64,000 bases of DNA from contig JAGYXB010001022.1 in the NCBI GenBank assembly GCA_022495005.1, positions 62,001 through 126,000 on the forward strand, given 5' to 3'. Below, piece by piece: positions 37,176 through 49,612 of this stretch. Each line of letters begins with the position of its first letter. Position 1 is the first letter of the stretch. Origin of the DNA: Rhyacophila brunnea (Eukaryota; Arthropoda; Insecta; Trichoptera; Rhyacophilidae). The position numbers were made by a program, and so were the translations under genes. The notes below the pieces were generated by a model, which made no database searches, had not been told where the DNA came from, and was given only the letters and a program-made list of their open reading frames with translations.

Positions 37176-39120
37176 AAATTAATTGTCGATGTTTCATATG
37201 CATACGTGAGCACTGGTAAAATAATTAAAACACAAATATAATGATGTATAGTAATATTAATATCAATGCACTATTCTTTTCGGTTAATATTTTTTTACCT
37301 CCCTCCATCGGATATTCTCGCCACCTCTGTCTATACATAGTGACATAAATTGTTCCAAATTCAAATTACTAAGTAGCTATGTATATGTACCTAACTATAA
37401 TGTTTGAGTTTACTATCGATCCCAGCTTAGTTCACGTCGCATTGTATGTATGTGTTGAAAATAGTGTGCCTGTAACGTATAATAATATATATTACACTTA
37501 CAAGCACAATGTCATTCTAGCTTCAAATTTAATGTCATCCGATATCGATATGTACCAATGAAGACACAGTGGCGGTTCTTTTTAAGTTAAGGTTAAGGTG
37601 CACTAAAATTTAAAAAAAATCACTGCATTTTAATGTAAATTCCTAATGAATACAACACAATATTATTAGTTTGAAAGATAGTAGATAGAAAGATAGAGTT
37701 TTTTAGTTATTTATAAATCATGTGAGACGAAATCTCAACACTTTATGTCAAACTATTGAAGAAATTGGTAATCGTCCTTTATCGTAATAATATTGAATCG
37801 TTTCGTTTTTTTTATTTTTAGAGTTATTATAGAGTGAGAAAACGATATTTGGCAGCGATGTCATGGTTTTTTCATTCACTTGACCTAGTAAAAGATACAA
37901 AAAATATTGAGCTAAACAGTTTAAGACAAATTATTTATCCCGACAGGCGGATATTTATCAAAACCAAAACCCACTATAATAATAGTCGGGTCGTGACACT
38001 AAACTGTAAACTTTGATGATAGTGCAAGTTGTTGCTCATTCTTCGAGTGCAATACATATGGTTATAATTTTAAATATTCATTTATTACAAACAAGTCACT
38101 GCATTGCATTCGAAAATAATTAATAACTAGCACTATCGTCGTAATTCTTAATTTAGTGAGATGGCCTGAATATATCAGTCCCTTAAAAAACATTAACCCA
38201 ACTAAGACTGTGAGTCTGATGTGGGGGGGGGGTAGAGGTGGAGCATTATTATGAAGAGAGAAGGTGTGTCACCATTTACTTACGCGCCTTTTTTAAACAC
38301 CAAGCCCGCACATTTAAACACATTACAAAATTTCACTATTTGAAATAGATTAAACTGAGATAAGATTAAACTGATGATGAGATTAGATTAAACTGGCTAA
38401 AACTAAAATTTTATTGTCGAGTTGCCCTGCTATTGTTTCATTTGGTGATAATGCACAGGTACTACAAAATTATACCGTTTTATCTGACACCGATTCAACA
38501 AACAAAGACAAGTACCCAATCTATATTTTCTTTTAAATTGTATCTTAATTTTGATTTCTAAGTTATTTTTAAGTAGAAATCGATTTAAAGAACAAATCTG
38601 TCTCTGATGTGCTTAAAAACTGCTTGCTTGAAAATATTTTTAATGCTAAACTAAATTTGCGTAAATTTGCTGGTTATATGTAATATCATAATATACGTAA
38701 CGGTTAGTAAATCGTCTCATATTTTGTAGTATTGACAATTATTTGGCCCCTTGCCATGTGCGCCCATGCTCTATCCTCGCACAATCTATCCGAGAGATAT
38801 ATCTGTACCCCACGTTCCGAAATGACTGTCGATTCGCGGCTCACCTGATCAGATAACCTGACGACACGTGATTGTGTCCCGCCCACTGCCACTCCGAAAT
38901 TTCATTCCTCAATGTTCAATCTGCCGACCCTGTGTCGCCGTGGTTCATTTAACCGGTTCGTAGCATGCAATAATACGTTGACAATAATTTTCTTCATCAT
39001 AACCACAACAATATGACGAGGTTCTTGACTGCAACGTTAAAAATTCTGAGGCTCCGTCCATTACTTAGGATGCAGTACCTCTTCCACTCCATACAATCAA
39101 ACTAAATAAGTTTAGATTAC
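37176..39120. other. AT-rich stretch, no assigned element
   Basis: A G-tract (GGGGGGGGG near 38223) and a GC-richer island at about 38740-38960 stand out. The latter has a 62-codon reverse frame with no recognised family. Confidence 0.5.
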
Positions 39121-39155
39121 CAGACCGTGGAAAAGGATGGAGGTAGGCTGTTAAG

Positions 39156-39519
39156 AGCATATATCAGTGAAACGACAAATAATTTTCAACAATAGGTGGA
39201 ATGAAATTTCACACTCGTTGCCAATCGGAGAGAGGTAGTCGAGATGTGAGTACGTCAATTTGTTTTGTGATGGCGTCGGAGGAATATATTCTTAAATCGT
39301 GTAAAGATGACTAAAAATCGTCACTCATATACTCGAAAAAGAAAACATGTCAATGAATATATTATTATTATTTCTAATATAACAATAAACATAACATTAA
39401 ATGGACGCATGTTGAATTTTTATGACAAATTATGTTTTGCTCCGCACGCGTCGTTTTCACAATCTGCGCGTCGCGTAGTCACGATATTTTTACACTATGC
39501 CACAGCTGAAGTATAGCCT
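39156..39519. mobile_element. unclassified insertion inside the 39121 element
   Basis: About 360 bases separate two parts of a known element and are flanked by TTAAG on both sides. No terminal inverted repeat was found. The segment has CACGCGTCGTTTTCACAATC and a short open frame without recognised domain. Confidence 0.45.
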
Positions 39520-39760
39520 TAAGATTCGACATAAATAGTCCACACTTTGTCAGTCAAACGAATTCGATTTCATTGGACCAATACTACAATGTGTAGATAG
39601 TGTTTGTCAGTTTTTTAAATTCGATTAAACCCTGCCTAATCCAAGCCATAGTAGATAATAGTTAAAATAATATTTGTTAAGCCAAACATAATTTTAGATA
39701 TTTTATAGATAAAAGAATATTTTTTATCGATTATGGTTAAGTTTAACACCATCTGTAATA

Positions 39761-40017
39761 TCGTCTCTGTTCTGGCAGAACACACTAACTGGAGAATACT
39801 CGTTTTGAGTAATTTGACTTTGAAGTTGTTAAAATGTTCGAAATGGTCTATCATGTGAGTTTATTAAGTAATCGTAAAAAGGATGACTTTAAAATAAAGA
39901 CTGTTTATTTATTAAGAAGGTTTCCAGACGCTAATGTTTGAAATAAGGAACATTTTGGTATAACTAACTCAATATGTCATTTTTTCGAATTAGTGTCTTC
40001 TGCCAGAACAGTGACGA
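39761..40017. mobile_element. 257-bp MITE, copy 1 of a pair
   Basis: The left end TCGTCTCTGTTCTGGCAGAA mirrors the right end TTCTGCCAGAACAGTGACGA. The element is nested in 39121-40243. A near-identical copy in reverse orientation lies at 56238-56503. Confidence 0.85.
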
Positions 40018-41226
40018 TATTATGTATTCTTAATTCAATAAAAACAAATAGGTATGACTGAAAAAGTGTGCACTATTTTTGTCGGATCGCCCATAGCATG
40101 ACTAAACTATTATGGTTTAGGCAGGGTTTAATTGAATTTTAAGAACTAGCCAGCACCATCTGCAAATTGTATTCTTAGTTCACTAGCTTAGTGTGCACTA
40201 TTTATGTCGAATCTTCACAGCCTACCTCCACCCCTCGCCACTGTTACAAGATCATTCCCCTTTTTCTTATCTGAAAAGCTAAATGAACATTTCGTCAGCT
40301 GAATGCAGAACCATTCTAACCTACATTTGAAATTTTTCGAGAGAGTTTTTTGAAACAACATCTTTATGGATAAATGTACGCATCATATTTTAGGAGGATT
40401 ATTGTTGAGAAAATCGGTCCATACACTTGTCTATATAAATAATAAATAACTGAAGTAGGCTGTTTCAAAAAAATCTTCTGCAAAATATTTCAAATGTGAG
40501 TTAGAATAGTTCTGCATTCAGCTGACGATTTGTCATTCACTTAACCCTTAACCTATTAAGTCGGCAATTATTCTTCACTTACATTGATAAGAAAACTTAT
40601 ATTTAAATAGTATTTTTTTTTAATAATATAATGTATAACTGTGTGAAAATAATTTTATTTCGTAGGCAATATTTGAATACACCACCTCGCTGAGCGAAGG
40701 GTTAAAGTGTTACCCCCTATATTGGGTATAATATAGATTCAGTGAACAAAACATAGTATCTGTGTAGCCGAGCCTAACCGGACTTAGCCAAACGACGTTG
40801 GATTTGGACCGCGATAACTCCAATGTTATCTCAATTTCCTGATGATAGCCTCTAAAGCCAAAATAGCTTCGAGAACCGTAATCTTACAATGCTTACTGCT
40901 TTACAATAATATATCGTTTGGTTTTTATATAACTTGTCATATCATAAAATCGAAACATATTATGTGTTGATTGCATGTCAATCACGTCCATCGCGTTTTC
41001 AAAATGGAGGAGCCTACTCGAAGTGTACATGACTGCACTAGATATGTATAAAGTTACCAACATCAAGTAGTCGCAGGGCCTCTACATATCACATGATAAT
41101 TCGTCAAATGATTATTTTCCGACTGCCTTTCTACAAGGCATGCTTACTTTTCACTCTCTTGAATCTCGAAGGTCTTTTCTGCTCTTAAAACATTTTTGAC
41201 TGTTATCGCGAGGGATGGTTTCTAAT

Positions 41227-41522
41227 CCAGCGTGTCTATTCTATACACAAGACTGTTTTTTGGCATCTACGGCATCTATTTAGGGTAAGTTTGTATTGAA
41301 ATATTAGCACTTATTTTAACAATTACAATAAATTAGTTGTAATTGTTACAATAAGTTCTATTTTTAACAGCACCTTTCTTGGCTGTGTTAACTTCAGAGC
41401 GAGATAGACAGTTTTTACTGTCTAGACGGCTAACTTATTGTAACAATAATTATAATACTTCAATACATAAATATGATAAAGTGATAATATAGCGGTCCAT
41501 AAGTATAGAATAGACACACTGG
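41227..41522. mobile_element. 296-bp MITE
   Basis: CCAGCGTGTCTATTCTATAC and GTATAGAATAGACACACTGG form 20-bp inverted ends with one mismatch. An internal TTGTAACAATAA-type inverted motif is present. Confidence 0.82.
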
Positions 41523-41958
41523 TGTTTTAAATAATTTGAATTTACATGCGCCTGTCAATGGTCGCAGCCATGACTTATTCTGGATCGGAAACGTTTCCTC
41601 GTATCAAGCCTATCAGCCATTAGCGAGGGGTGCAAAACTATGTGCTCCCCAATGGTGAAATATGTATTTTGTATTCGAAATTTTACATTATGGTACAATA
41701 ACGACTCCAACTTTAGATGTGAACACATCGTTAAACAAACACTCTCGATCTTAGGCTCTATCGATAGATTATAAATGGCAAGATTTTTTTTATCGATCTC
41801 CACGATTTTTTATTGATATTGAAAAGAGAGGGTTTTCATGACTCCAATTGGTAACTATAGGCAACATAGCTTTAACCTTCAACCAATAACCTAACATTTT
41901 ATATATAGTAACATGTAAGTGGGTAGCCATGCAGTTGTAATATAATATAATTTCAACA

Positions 41959-42201
41959 CCCACGGTGGCCGCGCGGCTTAAGCGTCGGCCTATAACGCCA
42001 TGGGTACCAGGTTCGAATCCTGGGTCTAACAAATACATATATTGTTTTTCAATTTGTGTATGAGTCAGGATATGTACCTAATAGGTTGAGCAAGTGGCTG
42101 ACATCCATTTCTCGTAAAAACAAAATCTATAAATACAAACCTCTGCTCTGTGGAGGCCCATAATATGATCTTATTAGAATCGGACATGGTCGAAAAAAAA
42201 A
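41959..42201 (+). mobile_element. family C SINE, complete copy
   Basis: tRNA-like head GGTGGCCGCGCGGCTTAAGC (A-box region) and CAGGTTCGAATCCTGG (B box), body GAGTCAGGATATGTACC, then GGAGGCCCATAATATGATCT and TTAGAATCGGACATGGTCG, ending in A9. Reference copy for the interrupted SINE at 9119-10722. Confidence 0.85.
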
Positions 42202-42309
42202 TCATTGAGATTATGAAAGAGAAGCATTACATAATCATTCCTATTTTTAATTCTCTTAGCCTGCAAGACCTCGTTGTATCACTTAATTCATATTGTATCA
42301 CCCACAACG

Positions 42310-42450
42310 GCCACAACTTGTCATAGGAGTGAGAGAAATACAATAATATTTACACATTATGTAAATCCCTTCTTTTTAATCTGAGGCGTAGTATTTCTTA
42401 CCGTCGTGCAGTAGACTCTTTACACGCTAGGAGAATAGTTTGACGTTAGT
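42310..42450. repeat. dispersed repeat, contiguous copy
   Basis: AGTGAGAGAAATACAA, GTAAATCCCTTCTTTTTAA, CTGAGGCGTAGTATTTCTTA and CGTCGTGCAGTAGACTCTTT occur together. The same blocks occur at 50522-51150, separated there by about 520 bases. Confidence 0.65.
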
Positions 42451-43321
42451 CAGTTAGTTAGAACACGTGTTGTTTAAGTAAAATACCTTTATGTTGAAGA
42501 ATGACAATTAGAAATTGTGGTGAATAACTGCTAGTTTTGAATCCTAGTAGATCACAACTTACGCAAAGTTATTCTTCATATATATTAAAACCATTTGTAA
42601 TACATTTAATATATTGCACAATCACTGTCACTATCGTGTGATACCAGTAATTGCACTTTCATTTAAAGGATGATGCAACTGTCATAATGCAATGCCCCTA
42701 ATGCGATAAAACAATGCATCAACATACTGCAAGAGCATGCAATTTCTAGAAGGATGTGGAACAAAACAGGTCAAGAACCTGGCTCGTGGATTAGACCTTC
42801 GCGCGAATGTCGCGACACTATCGTGATAAGGTGTGATTAATTTGCTTAAATTAACTAATGATAATTAATTACGCACACACTATTGACTACGGAGAATTGC
42901 CGAGAGGTATTGAATACAACATGTAAACTGAGGTATTGGTTGCACATTAAGTTAGTCATAATTTTTTTATGACCGAAAGTCACAAAATCCCCTTACAGTC
43001 ACGATGAGTGCAACGAGTGTCCAAAAAAAAAACTAAAACTTATCATCGTGTGCACGATAAAAATTGCGTTTGTGACGATAAAAGGCAATTTGCTTCATTT
43101 AAAATGCCTCAAAGGTTTATGGCTGTCCGCAAACATGAACCACTAAGCGCTGTTCGACGACTCACTTGCTTGTCAACCTGTCAAAATTATATAAGTTTAG
43201 ACATTATACAGGTTGTGGCATTGAATTTCAAATATCGATGGTTCTATCGATGGTTAGAATCATTTATTTGTATTAATTATTCGTGCTCCTCTCTAGTATG
43301 GGAACTTTTTTATTAAATTAA

Positions 43322-43856
43322 GGCCCTCCTCCCACGGCGCAACTGAAATCTGGTGGAACTGGTTGGTGATGGTACTCACAAACTGACCAATGTGATGATT
43401 CGCACACGGCGCTACTGAAACCACTTGAAATAATAATCACATAACCTCAAACTGTCAAACTGGACCATCAGCTGTTTTGTACAAAAACCAACAACACGCA
43501 CGCTGCCGCGTTTACTTGAATAAAATTAGGTTATTTCAATTTTGCTTGTCTTGTACTTTTGACGTCTTGGGTTGTAAATGGTTTTTATAGCATGACACTT
43601 GTTCGCAGTGCTACCAATTTTGGTAAGAAAATATGATTTTTAACCGAATCTAATGATGTTGGTACCACTGTTTTACGGTGACTGGAAACTTGAGAGACCG
43701 CGCGACTAGCATGTCGCATCTCTTCGCGACCGTTTTGAAGCCGAGAGATTCCAGTCTCGCCGTCAGCGAGCCGCCATTGAAATACATTAGCTAGATACTG
43801 GCTGGAATTTTAGTTTCAGTTCCGACGGACATAAGTTGCGCCGTGGGAGGATGGCC
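43322..43856. mobile_element. Harbinger-like MITE with TAA target duplication
   Basis: The left end GGCCCTCCTCCCACGGCGCA mirrors the right end TTGCGCCGTGGGAGGATGGCC. TAA flanks both sides (43319-43321 and 43857-43859). A 3-bp TAA duplication with G/C-rich ends is the PIF/Harbinger pattern. Confidence 0.82.
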
Positions 43857-44287
43857 TAAGTCTCAGTAAACAGTAAACTCAGTCAAAGCAGATTTGAGTG
43901 CGTGGCGACCTCAGTTTGTAATATACCAACTATAAAAACGTAAACGTATGAGAGAGAAAGACTGGGTGTAAACGTATGAGAACGATGACAGATAGTATTG
44001 CCACCTGGAAATATTTGCAAGTAAATAAAAACATGAATGAGTAAACATTATAATATGTTAGATTTCCGATGAAATGCGTGGGTAAGTAGTGTTCATTCGG
44101 TTCATACAAGTTCATCGCGTCAGCTGACGACAGATAGTCAGGAAGGGGAAAACCGCGACGATAAAAATACATTTCGTATGCAAGCTGCATACGCACAAAT
44201 CAGTGTTGCTATGTTCAACGAAACAATTTCGCAGATTCTGTATACACAATAGGTATATTATTATCAGTATGCTGGGTTGTGATTGCT

Positions 44288-44531
44288 GATTCTAATAAGA
44301 ACATACCACTCTGTGGAGGATATTATGGGCCTCCACAGGGTGGAGGTTTGTATTAACAAATTTTGATTTTAATAAAAAAATATTTTAGCCACTTGCTGAA
44401 CATAATATTATTATGTCCATACTCTGATTCATACACAAATTTAAAAACAATATGACGTGTGCTTTCCAGACCCAGGATTCGAACCTGGGACCAACTTCGT
44501 TATAAGCCGACGATTAAGCGGCTATCGTGGG
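44288..44531 (-). mobile_element. family C SINE, reverse copy
   Basis: GATTCTAATAAGAACATACC, GGGCCTCCACAG, CCCAGGATTCGAACCTGGG (inverted B box) and CGATTAAGCGGC match 41959-42201 in reverse, with a small duplication near CTCTGTGGAGG. Confidence 0.82.
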
Positions 44532-45232
44532 TATACTATATTATATAATATATACTATACTTTATTTCAAACTAAAGCCTGTCACAGTCGTCCGACTGCA
44601 ACACGTAAAATTTGTCGATGTGATTGTGTTATTATTCACAAAACACATGCGACTTAATGTACTGTCACACATTTTTGGTAAAAAAAATGTGTTTGTCGCG
44701 TTTCATAAATTTTATGCGAATGGAGCGGTATAATAACAAAATTTCGCATTGGCGCATGTCAGCCGAAGTTGCTTTTTCGTTCGTTTCGGCTAACCACGTG
44801 ACGTCATTGGCCTGGTATGGCTGTTAGTACCTGTCTGCATGGAAGTGAGTTGCAATATTGATGTATATATCTCAGTCGAGAGGATTTTCAATGTGTGACC
44901 AGACTAAAGCTACGTTATAGTATGTTTTATTTATAAAAGTAGAAACACTTCCAGTTTAGTATTTATTCAGAGTTCACAAAAATCAATCGAAAATAACAGA
45001 GTATACTACAAACGGTACACGAAAACAGATTAACAAGATAAGATGACTCGCTCGACCAAATAACCAGATGAACTTGCCGAAGGAGTAGTTTTAGGTAGGT
45101 ATCATATTTGATAACTAGAAACCACACTTATCCCTAGAAACGAATCTCGATAGTGTAAGCTTCTTGCGCATGTTCTGAACGGAGGATTTGGGCTCTGGTG
45201 GAGAATCGGGCTGCCGCACTAGTGTAATATTA

Positions 45233-45777
45233 CAGTCGAACTTGGTTATTACGAGGAAGATGGGACCAACTGAATTTTCTCGTTATAAGTATTACTCATT
45301 ATAAATCGTTATATAACATTGTTCGCGCCACGCTCTATTTAAGCATAAAACATAAAAAATCTGAAAACCATCGTAAAAGTCCCCGAAACAAGCATGAACT
45401 ACAAAAGAAGTTGTTTATTGTAATGAAATGCTGAGCCACCGTCGCTGGTACCTACTGACTTCACAAAACTTGGATTTTACATAGAATTTCAACCATATGC
45501 AAGGTACTTAAGACACTTAACTAGTGTTATAAACGTAATCCGATCCCGGTTGCATCGGTCTAGTTAACTGCCCGGTCGGATTCTATTGCTTAGGGTCGAA
45601 AATATTGCTTTTAAACGATTGACACACTAACAGTTTCGCTCGGTATACCCGAGAAGTATCTCGTTATAAAAGTGAATAAATGTATGGAGAAAATCAAAAA
45701 CTAAAATGTCAACAATTTTTTCCTCATTACGCCCGAGATCTCGCTATTTCAGTTTTGGTAATAACCAAGTTCGACTG
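45233..45777. mobile_element. pogo/Tc1-like MITE with TA target duplication
   Basis: CAGTCGAACTTGGTTATTAC and GTAATAACCAAGTTCGACTG are perfect inverted ends flanked by TA (45231-45232 and 45778-45779). Internally TCTCGTTATAA motifs occur near both ends. No transposase. Confidence 0.88.
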
Positions 45778-46056
45778 TATATATTAATAATTAAAATAGA
45801 ATAAAACTAACTTTATTAATCCATAATATAATAAATGTCTGAACCAGTTTAGTTGAGTTTGTCTAAAGTAAACTAAACCTATCGGTATAAAGTAATGTCG
45901 TGGTAGCACTATAATGTTTGTTTTATTTCACACAATATTGCTTTCCATAAGGGTAGTAAATTGAAAGTAGTTTGCATACTTAGTACGTAACTAAAAGTTT
46001 TCTAAAAGGTGTGGTAGGTAGTAAGAATTCTGATACTATTATAATATGATATTTCT

Positions 46057-46097
46057 CAAGGCTGTCTAAAGTCGGCACTGAATGACGAATTCCGATG
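46057..46097 (+). repeat. copy of a small dispersed repeat
   Basis: AAGGCTGTCTAAAGTCGGCACTGAATGACGAATT-type sequence (start AAGGCTGTCTAAAGTCGG). It recurs at about 34283-34318 and, inverted, at 49566-49612. Confidence 0.55.
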
Positions 46098-46569
46098 ATG
46101 GTAGAATAACTTACTAACGTTTAAATTGTGCAGATTGCAATTTCTTCTACTGCGCACGAATCACATTGGATAAATTTTATTATTAATAATTCCGAATGCT
46201 CTTACATGACATCTATTGCATCGTTTGCGCCGCTCGATGTCGCTCTAACTACGTCATATTTTCTGTCAAATCTATCAAACTTCACGGTTATGTGGTATGT
46301 TTATAGTTATTGCTTAACTTCGGATGCAATGGGGTAACTTGTTCGCAGTCAATAAACATCTTCAATTGTATATTTCGTATAATTTTCTAAACATACTTTA
46401 AGATATTGCATTTGACGTGATTGCCCGCAGAACCAAACAAACATGGAGTGCATTTCTAAAAATAGTGTCTTTAAAAGTGACCTAGTGATGCGTATGAAAA
46501 TTGGACTATCGAGCGTAGCGCAACGTGGCATGGAATGGTTGCATTTTGTACAGACATGACGGAACAATC

Positions 46570-46910
46570 AAGAAAGAAACCAACGAATAAGGAAGCTGAT
46601 AAGAGTACACGGTGTGATAGATATCGCTAAGCAGATGAAATAGCAATAGGGTGGATATGTTGCTCGGCGATTGGACAATCGTTGAACAAATGCTGTCATA
46701 CAGAGGTACTCAAGGGGCACTAAGGGCCATAACCCACTGACGCGGCTGTACTTGGAGATAGCGGTAAGGGGCGACACATGTTTGTATGGGATAAAGCCCA
46801 CTGCTGTGGCCAGTCGTACGCGGCGTATCGCGTTAGTGGAGTATGGCCCTAAACGACGCCACAAAATCCATTGTATAGAGACGAGCAAATAGAGGCGCTG
46901 GCCTTTCATC
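46570..46910 (+). mobile_element. LINE ORF2 C-terminal remnant, interrupted
   Basis: Plus-strand fragments read VIDIAKQMK, GGYVARRLDNR and TNAVIQRYSRGT, matching the region upstream of the EEAF-QQW end of the family at 36880-37175. The sequence near CAACGGTTGTCCACTCGCCG there is the reverse complement of this part. A 126-bp MITE interrupts it at 46724. Confidence 0.65.
46724..46849. mobile_element. 126-bp Harbinger-like MITE inside a LINE
   Basis: GGGCCATAACCCACTGACGC mirrors GCGTTAGTGGAGTATGGCCC. TAA flanks both sides (46721-46723 and 46850-46852). Confidence 0.82.
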
Positions 46911-47000
46911 GGGGGACTCCGAGTTCAAGCCTCGGTGAGGTCACACTGTTTATATGATATTTAAAAACTTGGGTGTTTCTCTTATATTAGGTACTAATTA
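46885..47000 (+). mobile_element. family B SINE, truncated plus-strand copy
   Basis: GAGGCGCTGGCCTTTCATCG, GAGTTCAAGCCTCGGTGAGG (B box) and a body ending AAAACTTGGGTGTTTCTC. Confidence 0.7.
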
Positions 47001-48683
47001 CACCAGTGCACACCTCATGGCCTCTTATAGTATTAAAAAGAATACAAATCTAGTAGTGGATCGATATGATGTTGCATTTTAAGTATGAGGAATAATTAAC
47101 ACTTCAAACGAAATTCACAGTTTCACCGTAATGTAGTTTTCACTGACGTTTGTAAATTATAAAAAATACTGTTTTTAAATCATATTTTGTTCTCACACTT
47201 GGCAACACTGGCAGAAATAGCGCAGTCAAGGTCGGTCGTGACTGTCGTGACAATACTGGCGACATATTGTTCCGTTGTCCCACTCTTGACCCTAAAAATG
47301 TTATAGAAAAAACGATAAACTTTTATCATTTCACTGCGAATATTAATGTTGATAACATTATTGCTTAATGTCCATCGTGGCCTTCAGATTATTGATTATT
47401 TATTTTGACAATATAATCAAAAATATAACATGACGTAACAGTTAGTAATTCTCTCTCTTCTTTATCCACGCTATATCCCAGCGATTTGACGTCTTCCACT
47501 GGATCGTGTTCCTCGCTAATCTTGTCAAGTTTTCCGACATTTCTATCATCGTCTAATATTACCCACACACAGCCGATTCATTTGCTTCTAGGACGCTCCC
47601 GCTGGTTTACCCGTCTGATAGAAATAATTATTGGTCTGTTGGTTGAAATCTTATAAAACCTTCCAATATGTTTTTCAATGCTTTGTAAAATATTTCCCAT
47701 TGTTTTAACCATTAAGTACATGATGGCAACCTTTTAATATAGGTACACATTACTTTGCTAATCAATCACATGTAATATTTAATATTATTATAAATTAACA
47801 GTGACACATAATAAACTATAACCATTTTATCAACACACTTTATCCACTGCAGAAAATTGCAAATTTTAAAATAAAATTTCCTTCGTACAAAAAATATAAT
47901 ACAGTTTGTTGCTGAAAGGTAACACCATGCAATTAAGGGTTGGAACCGCCACAATACATTATAATATAATATATACATATAATTTTATTACTCTTTTAAC
48001 CAATAACAACTATTTTTAGTGCGTAATACTATTAACATTTTTTTTTTCATCGACTTCAAAATAATATTTTTTAAATGTGAACTGCGAAGAACACCAAATT
48101 TTAGGCGTGACGTTTTTGAAAACATAAAATTATGTAGGAATAAGATAATATAAATGCTTCGCTTTACTGACCGTTTTTTAAATGAGTTCTGATATTTTAC
48201 GTTGACCTTGACTTTTCTGACATATAATTAAAATACAAGAAATTACTAAACATTTTACTATGAAATGGCCACATAGGTACACCGCGAATCGGTTGAATAT
48301 GCTATGGGCCATACCTACTACTTCAATTGAAGAAAATAGCGACATTTTTAAATACTATGGAAACTTTGGGTCTGTAATCGTAAATAATATTAACTGTTAG
48401 AGCACAGATAATTCACGTCACGTTTTAAAGTTTAAAAAAAAATCGGTTAATGTTTAACTACAATTTTGCAATCTACTTAGATGTAGCGATTACGCGTTAG
48501 ATGCTTAGAATAAATGGAATAAATGAATTAGTCACCTTTTCCATATGTAAAACAAAATAAGTATCTGACTACTCACGTATTTTGTTTTACTTATTGTTAA
48601 AATAATTATATTAGACAAATTTTAAACATCGACTTGGTAACTTTTTACTAGTTTATAAACATATTATCTCTTGTTTATTCCAG
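47001..48683. other. intronic stretch before the TM6-TM7 exon
   Basis: No paired terminal repeats or coding frames recognised. The final bases form the pyrimidine-rich acceptor. Confidence 0.55.
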
Positions 48684-48873
48684 AATCTTCAGATGCAGAT
48701 CCCTTTACGTCTTGATGAGCTTGGCGTGGTTCCTGGAGGTGGTATCGTGGTGGCAGAGCAGCATTTCGTTCATCTGGTACATTTCGGATCTGGTGAATGC
48801 GCTGCAGGGTTTCGTTGTCTACCTCATATTCATGAGGCCCAAGCTGGTCAAGAAGGTGTACAATAAAATTAAG
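48684..48873 (+). CDS. Methuselah-like GPCR, internal exon encoding TM6 and TM7
   Basis: The first base (A) completes the Thr codon opened at 17134-17135. There follow 63 codons ending exactly at a codon boundary (AAG|GTATAT donor). The acceptor is TTGTTTATTCCAG. The exon starts IFRCRSLY and continues with TM6 (LYVLMSLAWFLEVVSWW), a short extracellular loop (QSSIS) and TM7 (FIWYISDLVNALQGFVVYLI), then basic intracellular residues FMRPKLVKKVYNKIK. The motifs W-F-L-E-V-V-S-W and D-L-V-N-A-L-Q-G-F are the most diagnostic residues of the Methuselah family in this window. The third intracellular loop, about 20-25 residues across the exon junction, is short for the family. One extra small exon with matching phases therefore cannot be excluded. 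A reverse-strand open frame covers the same span and is a shadow. Confidence 0.9.
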
Positions 48874-49565
48874 GTATATATCCATGTAGGTACTGCAATT
48901 ATGCATTTTCGTAATTATGATAATTATAGATACAATTAACACGAGAAAAAATACTTTTCATTTAAATTTGAAAAAAAAAAATCGATTGGCAGGTCAAAAG
49001 ACCTAAATAATTTGTCAGCTAAAATAATTCAAATATTAATCGCAGTCAAAAGTGGGATACGACCCGATTTTTTTTACCGAATGGTTTAACAGTAGTAGTC
49101 AAATATAGTGTGTTATATCTTATATTTTACATATATATAACATACTTACGTATTTCTGCAAACTAGATCCAACCCACACGTACGGCATAATCCAATATTT
49201 GAGAAAAGACTGATTTAAGAATGGGGTACTTTTAGATAATTTAATAATCACACATTCATACTAGAAAAAACATTTTTTGTAACTTGAACCTGTAATCACT
49301 GGATTCGCGCCAATGTGTATAAAGAATGTTACATTCTCAAATATTAGTTGAATAAATTGAATCATCAGCAAGTTCAAGTATCTTGTAACTAATATTTAGG
49401 GTGCTTCATAACCAAAAATAGGTTCACGTAATACACCTGATTAAATCCGGGTATGGTGTGAGATGGAGTGATTTGGTGAAGTCATTAATGATTATTGTTG
49501 GATATTGAATTAAATGGGAATAATTTGAATGAAATATTATGCAATCGAAATTCTTTATTTATTGT

Positions 49566-49612
49566 AATTCGTAATTCAGTGCCGTGGTCTGAATTTAGTC
49601 AGCCTTGGTCCT
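49566..49612 (-). repeat. inverted copy of a small dispersed repeat
   Basis: GTAATTCAGTGCCGTGGTCT followed by GAATTTAGTCAGCCTTGG is the reverse complement of the unit near 46057 and 34283. Confidence 0.6.

Larger units (their letters stand above)
39121..40243. mobile_element. hAT-like element of the 9228 family with nested insertions
   Basis: The right end ACCTCCACCCCTCGCCACTG is clear. The left end is diverged (CAGACCGTGGAAAAGGATGG) but continues AGGTAGGCTGTTAAG. The host sequence is interrupted after TTAAG at about 39155 and resumes at about 39520 (CTTAAGATTCGACATAAATA). A MITE is inserted at 39761-40017. Confidence 0.72.
17136..48683 (+). other. 31.5-kb intron between the TM5 and TM6 exons
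   Basis: The intron begins GTAAGT and ends TTCCAG. It contains many transposable-element copies, itemised separately, and no open frame that looks like a nested host gene. It divides a split Thr codon (phase 2). Its length is inferred from the phase-compatible pairing of the two exons. Confidence 0.8.

Noticed and set aside
41959..42030. Possible functional tRNA gene
   Set aside because: Good A- and B-box-like sequences, but the downstream body and A tail match two other copies, so it is a SINE head. No valid cloverleaf was found here or in families A and B.
43008..43316. 102-codon plus-strand frame
   Set aside because: It looks mildly protein-like (basic, Cys-containing) but matches no family and ends just before a MITE. 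Left uncalled.
46568..46909. 113-codon minus-strand frame
   Set aside because: It spans a LINE remnant that is coding on the plus strand and a MITE inserted in it.
48664..48942. Reverse-strand 92-codon open frame
   Set aside because: It lies exactly opposite the TM6-TM7 exon, whose splice sites and membrane motifs are convincing on the plus strand.
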